This document shows positions 1 through 4,617 of a stretch of 10,835 bases of DNA, piece by piece. Every line of letters begins with the position of its first letter. Position 1 is the stretch's first letter. Location of the stretch: assembly GCA_030596585.1 (NCBI GenBank), contig JAUVJM010000039.1, forward strand, positions 1-10,835, in the 5' to 3' direction. Below the pieces are notes generated by a model. The model saw only the letters and a program-made list of their open reading frames with translations, was not told where the DNA came from and ran no database searches. This stretch comes from a bacterium (GTDB taxonomy: Bacteria; NPL-UPA2; JAUVJM01). The translations under genes and the position numbers were made by a program.

Positions 1-2
1 AA

Positions 3-221
3 GAAGATCAACATTTTATAATCGAGACCATACACACAAAAGAGAAATCCAGCGTTGTTATTCTTGATGCAATAAAAAGTGATTTGGCAGGCAATCGTAA
101 TATTGACTGGTATACGGTACGTAGTCGTAACTATGGCATGCTCCACTCTTACAGCACCGTTATTGGAACAGAAAAAAGCCCTTGGGTGCCCTTTAGTGGT
201 TATGGCGACGAAGAGATATAA
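3..221 (+). CDS. C-terminal end of an unrecognised protein (partial, runs off left edge)
   Basis: The frame starting at base 3 stays open from the window edge to a TAA at 219-221, giving 72 residues and a stop. The start lies outside the window. I do not recognise the family. The peptide has a balanced, soluble-looking composition with alternating hydrophobic and charged residues, an aromatic- and glycine-rich second half (motifs RSRNYGM and SPWVPFSGYGDEEI) and an acidic C-terminus, which argues for a folded domain end rather than chance. No membrane segment or signal is visible. It is the only plausible plus-strand gene and converges with the dehydrogenase gene at 460. Its codons look more AT-rich than those of its neighbours. 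A 61-codon ATG ORF overlaps it in another frame (79-264), but that peptide looks less protein-like. Confidence is moderate because only 219 bases are visible. Confidence 0.5.
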   Translation, partial: EDQHFIIETIHTKEKSSVVILDAIKSDLAGNRNIDWYTVRSRNYGMLHSYSTVIGTEKSPWVPFSGYGDEEI

Positions 222-280
222 CAATTCTATAAGCTTCTACGGTAAGAGTTTATCCAAAGCTTAACTACATAGATAAGTAG

Positions 281-464
281 TGTAGTGTTTCACTAAAATG
301 CTAACTTATTCAAAACACGTCATTGCGAGATAGGTCCCTCGCTTGCCATTGCGAACGAAGTGAAGCAATCTCAATCAGACCGCTCGGGATAAACTCCGCA
401 ATCTCAGAGATTGCTTCGTCGCAATGACACGGGTTATAGTCCAGGCTAATTATGAAACACTACA
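281..464. repeat. Nested palindromic element with 12-bp terminal inverted repeats (MITE-like)
   Basis: The outer arms TGTAGTGTTTCA (281-292) and TGAAACACTACA (453-464) are perfect 12-bp inverted repeats. Inside lie a perfect 10-bp pair, GTCATTGCGA (319-328) with TCGCAATGAC (419-428), and a perfect 11-bp pair, GAAGCAATCTC (362-372) with GAGATTGCTTC (407-417). A competing short hairpin pairs 398-405 with 407-414. There is no coding capacity and no clear target-site duplication. Together with bases 222-280, where I see nothing else, it fills the gap between two convergent genes. The right arm covers the dehydrogenase stop codon. The CATTGCGA...GAAGCAATCTC core resembles intergenic repeats that are abundant in several uncultivated bacterial lineages. 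The folded RNA could end or protect transcripts from either side, but there is no T-run typical of an intrinsic terminator. Confidence 0.75.
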
Positions 465-2085
465 GCAGAACCTTCTGCAATGCCTTTCTTACTGCCCCCG
501 GACCGCCTATCATCTGCCTGAAATATTCTTCTATTCTCTCTCCAATGCCTGCTGAATAGAGGTCTACACCGAATATCCGGGAATTGGAAAGAATCGGTTT
601 CAACTTATCTCCCACAGATTCCGGTTTTCCAAATTCAATCCCGGATAGATGTTTCTTGAGTTCCTTAAGGAGAGGGTCAGGACTTAATTCAAACGGATTT
701 CCGCTATCATCAATTCCCAACAGGTATCTCAACCATCCGGCGATAGCGAAAGGAATGTATTTCAAATTCCCTGCATTCTCACCATGAGCTGTTATTGTTC
801 CCCCATATCTGACTCCCACCTTCTGTGAGGTGTCAGTAGCTATCCTCTGAGGAGTGTCAGGAATATTGGGATTAACCAATCTCTCCTCCAGCACTTGTTT
901 CAGGAATTCTTCAGGGTCAATTACCCCGGGATGGACCACTACAGGAAGACTTTCAACGTATGCCTGCTTATATACCAAATCTCTTATCTCGGGGTCTTTC
1001 ATCTCATCAGAGATATAATCAAATCCCAAAACACAGCCGAGTGTCGCAAGGGTAGTGTGGATAGGGTTGAGGCAGGTCCCAACTTTCATCTTTTCGCATT
1101 TATCAACAGTGCCGGCGCCCTCAACAAAGATTATCCTGTTTCCCGAAACGTCTGCCTTCTCAAGAGGAGGTCTTCCATTAGGGAAATTGTCCTCTATGAC
1201 CAGATAGGAAATATGCTCGGTATTGACAAAGGGAGCAGAGAACGTGCCTTTGGCTGTCCTGAGAATATCCATATTCCGTACCCCCTTGCTTTCCAGCCAT
1301 TCTCTATTCTCTGCCGCCGGCTGGGGAGTTATCCTGTCAATCATGGTCCATGGGAAAGAAACCTTCCCGCTCTCCAAATACGACACGAACTCTTTTTCCA
1401 CCAACCTATGACCGGCCCACTCCCCGGCAATAAATAAAACTGCCTCCGACAATCTTTTCCCATTCTCCGAACAGTTATCCATGCTGACAAAAGCTATTGG
1501 CGCCGCACCGTTCTTATAACGATGATAGGCAAAACCGGCTATCCTCGCCATGAGATGAGCGGGTGGTTTCTCCGGACCGTTTTGTATATCTTCGGATACG
1601 GTCTTCAACAACCCGCCGTCCGGACTGCGGATACTGTATCCTTTCTCAGTGCAGGTAACGGTAACCATCTGCAAAGACGGTTTAGCAAAATATTCGAGAG
1701 TTTTATTCCATTCCCCCAATCGAGAGATATCCGCAAACAACGTGCCGGCTGTGGAAGCAATAATATCTATCTGATTCTCTCCCTGAGGAGGCATCACGAT
1801 TCTCAGCCTGAGGTTATCGTGCGGCTTATATATTCTATCTACAATCTCTTCATCCCAGGTTTCAATACCAACAATTCCTTCCTGGACAATGCCCTTCTCC
1901 AGCAATACCTGCTGAATTGGAGCAATCTCCCCGATATAGAGGTTGCTGGGAGCAATATGAATCCATGTTGGAACTTCTTTCGTCCTTTTTACCATCTCTT
2001 CAACATCGAACTGCGGCACACGCACACCAATTTCTTTCCATATCAAACTCCTTAGTCCTTCTATGGTCAAAGCAGCCGTTTTCAT
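460..2085 (-). CDS. Mannitol dehydrogenase / fructuronate reductase family oxidoreductase
   Basis: This 541-residue protein belongs to the long-chain mannitol dehydrogenase family, which interconverts polyols or hexuronate-derived alcohols with keto sugars using NAD(P). The N-terminal cofactor domain spans roughly residues 38-275 and the C-terminal domain 276-520. Family landmarks are TEKGY (146-150), DNCSENG (203-209), FPWTMIDRITP (244-254) and the catalytic region K332-M-K-V-G-T-C-L-N340-P-I-H343. The length and the TCLNPxH form of the catalytic segment match, from memory, the ~540-residue UxuB-like branch, so fructuronate reductase is more likely than mannitol dehydrogenase. The usual GAGN cofactor motif after PTWIH reads APSN (45-48), which is odd. 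The ATG at 2085 is chosen because GGAGGGG lies 8 nt upstream; an in-frame start at 2124 would add 13 residues encoded by a repeat. The stop codon lies in the flanking repeat. The substrate is not determinable here. Confidence 0.88.
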   Translation of the reverse strand: MKTAALTIEGLRSLIWKEIGVRVPQFDVEEMVKRTKEVPTWIHIAPSNLYIGEIAPIQQVLLEKGIVQEGIVGIETWDEEIVDRIYKPHDNLRLRIVMPPQGENQIDIIASTAGTLFADISRLGEWNKTLEYFAKPSLQMVTVTCTEKGYSIRSPDGGLLKTVSEDIQNGPEKPPAHLMARIAGFAYHRYKNGAAPIAFVSMDNCSENGKRLSEAVLFIAGEWAGHRLVEKEFVSYLESGKVSFPWTMIDRITPQPAAENREWLESKGVRNMDILRTAKGTFSAPFVNTEHISYLVIEDNFPNGRPPLEKADVSGNRIIFVEGAGTVDKCEKMKVGTCLNPIHTTLATLGCVLGFDYISDEMKDPEIRDLVYKQAYVESLPVVVHPGVIDPEEFLKQVLEERLVNPNIPDTPQRIATDTSQKVGVRYGGTITAHGENAGNLKYIPFAIAGWLRYLLGIDDSGNPFELSPDPLLKELKKHLSGIEFGKPESVGDKLKPILSNSRIFGVDLYSAGIGERIEEYFRQMIGGPGAVRKALQKVLL

Positions 2086-2093
2086 TTCCGGTT

Positions 2094-2100
2094 CCCCTCC
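2094..2100 (-). promoter_or_regulatory. Ribosome binding site deciding the dehydrogenase start
   Basis: GGAGGGG on the minus strand sits 8 nt before the ATG at 2085. The longer in-frame start at 2124 lies inside a palindromic repeat and has no comparable site, so 2085 is taken as the real start. Confidence 0.8.
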
Positions 2101-2102
2101 AC

Positions 2103-2201
2103 TGTCATTCCCGCCCCGTATCAAGTACGGGGTAAACTGCGGCGGGAATCCAGTGTTTTAAATTGCTTTTCTGGATTACCCGAACGAGTCGGGTAATGAC
2201 A
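2103..2201. repeat. Palindromic intergenic repeat with imperfect terminal inverted repeats
   Basis: It begins TGTCATTCCCG (2103-2113) and ends CGGGTAATGACA (2190-2201), near-complementary ends. Nested inside are a perfect 7-bp hairpin CCCCGTA/TACGGGG (2114-2120, 2126-2132), a near-match pair CGGGAATCCAG (2143-2153) with CTGGATTACCCG (2171-2182), and a perfect 8-bp hairpin TTACCCGA/TCGGGTAA (2176-2183, 2189-2196). It fills nearly the whole gap between the heptose fusion gene and the dehydrogenase gene. Its CGGGGTAAACTG stretch matches, in reverse orientation, the core of the repeats at 3337 and 9318, so these elements share modules. If the two genes are co-transcribed, the RNA here would be highly structured. 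Confidence 0.8.
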
Positions 2202-2211
2202 TGCATAGCTT

Positions 2212-3327
2212 TCATGTTTCTTTTATGCAACTTTTGGCACTACCGACAGACTGCCTGAGTATGCATCCGGCGGCATCGAGAAGGTCGTCTGCCACGTAGC
2301 CCGGTTTCACATCGAATTTCTTATCACTCCCGCCAAAACCTGTTCTCATAAGTATTGTCTTCAGCCCGGCTCTCCTGCCTGCTTCAATGTCTGATGTCTG
2401 ATCCCCTATGAAAAAGCTGCGGCTCATATCGAGGTTCAGATCACTGCAGGCCCTCGTTATGAGAGCAATGCCGGGCTTTCTGCATTCACAGCCTTCTTCC
2501 TTACCATGCGGGCAGAAATATATTTTCGAAACGGATATGCCGGCCGAGGACAATTCCCCAAGCATTTTCTTATTTACTTCGTAAAACTCTTCTTTTGAAA
2601 AATAGCCGAGTCCGATACCAGCCTGGTTTGTTACTATGATAATCCTGTATCCCATATCCTGCATTTTCTTTATACCTTCAACGGCATTGGGAAGTATCCT
2701 CAACTTTTCAGGCTCGTGCAGGTACAATATATCCTCGTTAATTGTTCCGTCCCGGTCAACGAAGACCGCAGGTGAACTCTTCTGTGCCCGGCGGTGGAAA
2801 TGGACAAATCCGTCTTTTTCAATAACCTCTTCGGCACGAGAAGCGGAGACATCCTCTCCACTGCGAATCTTCTCGATAATACTTGTCGTTGAGGTATCAA
2901 AACTTGTCTTGATAAGCTTTACCTCTCCGCCAAGCTTCTCCACAACTTCTGCCGATGTAAGCTCTTCCTTTGAATAATCCCCTGCTTTGATGTAGTAATG
3001 AGGCTTCAGGAATTCAATGTTTCTCTTATTTCTCCTTTCATTAAACACGAACACATAATCAACGGCTTCAAAACCGGCAACGACCCGGGCCCTTTCCCGC
3101 TCGGGCAGAACCGGGCGGCTGCGCCCCTTGAATCTCTTCACGGAAGCATCCGAATTTATTCCCACAATCAAAACGTCACATATACCCTTCGCCTTCTCAA
3201 GGTAGTCAATATGTCCGGCGTGGATGAGGTCAAAAACTCCTGACGTAAACCCTACACTCTTGCTCCGCCTTCTGAAATCTTCACAGAGGCTTGCAAGTTC
3301 TTCTCTCGTTTTTATTTTGTTTCTCAT
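2212..3327 (-). CDS. Fused heptose-1-phosphate nucleotidyltransferase (HldE C-domain/RfaE2-like) and GmhB-like phosphatase
   Basis: This 371-residue protein has two enzymes in one chain. Residues ~10-155 are a cytidylyltransferase-fold domain like the HldE C-terminus (RfaE2), with TSGVFDLIHAGH (nucleotide-binding H36 and H39), NSDASVKRFKG (58-68) and DTSTTSIIEKI (144-154). After a ~30-residue linker, residues ~186-350 form a HAD phosphatase like GmhB: DRDGTIN (nucleophile D191, acid/base D193), VTNQAGI (232-238), zinc ligands C272, H274, C280, C282, K284, and GDQTSD (308-313). GmhB makes heptose 1-phosphate from the 1,7-bisphosphate, and the transferase then makes the nucleotide-heptose, so consecutive steps are fused. 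The nucleotide (ADP or GDP) cannot be read from the sequence. The ATG at 3327 is preferred because AAGGA lies 8 nt upstream; a GTG at 3345 lies in a repeat. The isomerase, kinase and epimerase genes are not in the window. Confidence 0.9.
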   Translation of the reverse strand: MRNKIKTREELASLCEDFRRRSKSVGFTSGVFDLIHAGHIDYLEKAKGICDVLIVGINSDASVKRFKGRSRPVLPERERARVVAGFEAVDYVFVFNERRNKRNIEFLKPHYYIKAGDYSKEELTSAEVVEKLGGEVKLIKTSFDTSTTSIIEKIRSGEDVSASRAEEVIEKDGFVHFHRRAQKSSPAVFVDRDGTINEDILYLHEPEKLRILPNAVEGIKKMQDMGYRIIIVTNQAGIGLGYFSKEEFYEVNKKMLGELSSAGISVSKIYFCPHGKEEGCECRKPGIALITRACSDLNLDMSRSFFIGDQTSDIEAGRRAGLKTILMRTGFGGSDKKFDVKPGYVADDLLDAAGCILRQSVGSAKSCIKET

Positions 3328-3336
3328 GAACAAGAT

Positions 3337-3381
3337 CCTTCGCACAGTTTACCCCGAAATCATTCGGGGCTCAGGATGACA
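3337..3381. repeat. 45-bp repeat, copy 1 (solo half-element)
   Basis: It matches 9318-9362 at 43 of 45 positions. It contains the perfect hairpin CCCCGAA-ATCA-TTCGGGG and ends in CTCAGGATGACA, which resembles a terminal repeat. It sits between the HU stop and the heptose-fusion start; the fusion gene's AAGGA (3336-3340) overlaps its edge. Only the hairpin half of the fuller element at 9275-9362 is present here. Confidence 0.85.
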
Positions 3382-3394
3382 TCCGGAGGGACTT

Positions 3395-3667
3395 TCAGGC
3401 AACTCTCTGTTTCAATTCTTTGCCCGCTTTGAAACGAACCACGGTCATTGCCGGTATCCGAATCTTTTCTCCGGTTCCAGGATTCTTTATTGTCCTCTGC
3501 CCCATCGCCTTGGTCGTGAAGACGCCGAAGTTTCTCAACTCCACCCTTTCCCCTTTGATGAGACTGTCGCGAATACCCTTCAAAAGATCGTCCATCACTT
3601 CTCTGACAAGAGCCTGAGACAGCCCCATATCCTTCCCGACTCTCCGTGCCAAATCCCTTCTGGTCAT
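3395..3667 (-). CDS. hup: HU/IHF-family DNA-binding protein
   Basis: This 90-residue protein is the usual length for HU. HU dimers bend and compact DNA in the nucleoid with little sequence specificity. The helical N-terminal half (1-45) is followed by the saddle, VELRNFGVF (42-50), and the beta-arm with the family signature NPGTGEKIRIPA (62-73); P63 is the intercalating proline position. The C-terminus RFKAGKELKQRV is the conserved closing helix, with R replacing the usual P before FKAGK. The ATG abuts the TAA of the upstream membrane-protein gene, and its Shine-Dalgarno sequence is formed by that gene's last arginine codons, so the two are probably translationally coupled. HU and IHF subunits are hard to separate by eye, so the symbol is generic. 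Confidence 0.93.
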   Translation of the reverse strand: MTRRDLARRVGKDMGLSQALVREVMDDLLKGIRDSLIKGERVELRNFGVFTTKAMGQRTIKNPGTGEKIRIPAMTVVRFKAGKELKQRVA

Positions 3668-4396
3668 TTACCTCCTCCACCTCTGCATTATGCTCTTGCC
3701 TGCCAACCATACGACGAGAACTACAACGGCAAGAAAACACCAACTGCCTGCGCTCCCTTCCCTCACCTTCTCGTTTATCGAAACAACAAGTCCTCTCAAA
3801 TCCTGAATCAGCCTCACAAGCTCCACATCGGTCTGTGCCGCCTTATCTCCCGCCTCAACCTGCTCCCCCATTTTTTCCATCTCCACCTGCTCGATTGCCG
3901 GCTTCAGACTCCCGGAATAGTATTTGTACCCCAGAAAAATCCCGCCGGATACAATGCCCATAACAAGCAGGAAAATGAACAACCTGTTTCTGAGAAGTCT
4001 CTTGCTTTTAAATCCAAGCAAGTTAATCCTTGCCAGCGAATCCCTGTCACTCTCAAGATGACCAATGATTTTGTTCAGTGCAATGTAAACCCGATGCCAG
4101 GTATTCTCGATCTGCTGGACGCTAAAACTCGACATCTTGCTAACCTGATCGAGAGAAACTGCTTCAGAAAGCACGCTTGTCAACTCTTCGTCAGGAAACG
4201 TCCTTATCGCGAACTTGTCCGCTATAGCCTGGAACCTGCGCGCAATGGAGCTTTTTGCTTCGAGGAATTCCCTTTCGTGCTCATCCGTGAAAGGAGCTTT
4301 CTTAATTACTGCAGATACCATTTGATGGAATCTGTCCCATTGACCAATCAATCCATGCAATTCGGAAATTCTTCCCTCGAGAACTCTGTCTTTCAT
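3668..4396 (-). CDS. Unrecognised membrane protein with two transmembrane helices
   Basis: I do not recognise a family for this 242-residue protein. Residues 1-135 are soluble and look largely helical, with many charged residues. A basic stretch KSKRLLRNR (130-138) precedes the first membrane helix (139-157). A ~60-residue segment follows (158-218), rich in Glu, Gln and Lys and possibly coiled-coil. A second helix (219-237) then leads to the basic tail QRWRR. By the positive-inside rule both ends are cytoplasmic and the 158-218 loop is outside. There is no signal peptide. AAGGGG lies 7 nt upstream of the ATG. Its TAA directly touches the HU start codon, so it is probably co-expressed with HU. 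A link to envelope or chromosome organisation would be speculation. It may be the first gene of its transcript, since a 221-bp gap separates it from dnaE. Confidence 0.8.
   Translation of the reverse strand: MKDRVLEGRISELHGLIGQWDRFHQMVSAVIKKAPFTDEHEREFLEAKSSIARRFQAIADKFAIRTFPDEELTSVLSEAVSLDQVSKMSSFSVQQIENTWHRVYIALNKIIGHLESDRDSLARINLLGFKSKRLLRNRLFIFLLVMGIVSGGIFLGYKYYSGSLKPAIEQVEMEKMGEQVEAGDKAAQTDVELVRLIQDLRGLVVSINEKVREGSAGSWCFLAVVVLVVWLAGKSIMQRWRR
3670..3678 (-). promoter_or_regulatory. HU ribosome binding site inside the upstream gene's last codons
   Basis: The minus strand reads GGAGGAGGT, encoded by the terminal Arg-Arg codons of the membrane-protein gene, followed by TAA and then immediately ATG. 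The distal GGAGG has a 6-nt spacing. This arrangement favours translational coupling by terminating ribosomes. Confidence 0.75.
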
Positions 4397-4415
4397 CTCT
4401 CATCCCCTTAAAATA

Positions 4416-4443
4416 CAGTGATCAGTTGTCAGTAATCAGTGAT
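4416..4443. repeat. Four tandem degenerate heptamers CAGTNNT
   Basis: The units are CAGTGAT, CAGTTGT, CAGTAAT and CAGTGAT in exact 7-base register. They lie 20 nt upstream of the membrane-protein start. Similar units recur at 4528-4541, 4601-4614 and 10697-10717. Confidence 0.8.
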
Positions 4444-4445
4444 TA

Positions 4446-4461
4446 GCAGAGCAAGCTCTGC
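4446..4461. repeat. Perfect 7-bp hairpin
   Basis: GCAGAGC and GCTCTGC are separated by two bases (AA). It lies directly beside the heptamer array upstream of the membrane-protein/HU pair. There is no adjacent T-run on either strand, so it is not a standard terminator. Confidence 0.6.
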
Positions 4462-4514
4462 AACTACAATCGTAGCTGCCCAATTCATCTGGCTTTTCCA
4501 AATTCCGATGCTTA

Positions 4515-4544
4515 TATATACAATGACCAGTGGTCAGTTGTCAG
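4515..4544 (-). promoter_or_regulatory. Candidate sigma70-type promoter for the membrane-protein/HU pair
   Basis: On the minus strand CTGACA (4544-4539) resembles a -35 box and TATATA (4520-4515) a -10 box, with an 18-bp spacer, about 120 nt before the ATG at 4396. Neither box is perfect, and the -35 sequence lies in the heptamer repeat. This is the best promoter-like match in the 221-bp gap, but it remains weak. Confidence 0.25.
4528..4541. repeat. Two tandem heptamers CAGTGGT-CAGTTGT
   Basis: This array is in 7-base register with a further degraded unit (CAGCCGG) after it. The perfect palindrome TGACCA-G-TGGTCA (4524-4536) overlaps the first unit. It is the same family as 4416-4443. Confidence 0.7.
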
Positions 4545-4600
4545 CCGGCAGAAAAGAAGTATGCAACTTACCTGTCATTACTACTCATTGCATTTAACTC

Positions 4601-4614
4601 ACCACTGAACACTG
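4601..4614. repeat. Two tandem heptamers on the minus strand just after dnaE
   Basis: Read on the minus strand the units are CAGTGTT and CAGTGGT, starting 3 nt beyond the dnaE stop codon (4618-4620). They are in the same 7-base register style as the arrays at 4416 and 4528 but in the opposite orientation. Confidence 0.6.
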
Positions 4615-4617
4615 CTT

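Noticed and set aside
79..264. 61-codon plus-strand ORF at the left edge
   Set aside because: It overlaps the more protein-like frame at 3-221, has no ribosome binding site and no recognisable motif.
281..464. Intrinsic terminator for the convergent genes
   Set aside because: The stems are long and strong, but no T-run follows them on either strand, so only a general 3'-end role can be suggested.
895..1437. 180-codon plus-strand ORF, and 1522-2055, inside the dehydrogenase gene
   Set aside because: They are antisense shadows of a well-supported gene with conserved motifs and show no family features.
2086..2124. Longer start for the dehydrogenase adding 13 residues
   Set aside because: The extra residues are encoded partly by a palindromic repeat, while a strong GGAGGGG serves the ATG at 2085.
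3328..3345. GTG start for the heptose fusion adding 6 residues
   Set aside because: It lies in the 45-bp repeat with no good ribosome binding site; AAGGA is correctly spaced for the ATG at 3327.
4397..4617. CRISPR-like interpretation of the repeated units
   Set aside because: The units are 7 bases in direct tandem with no spacers and no cas gene nearby.
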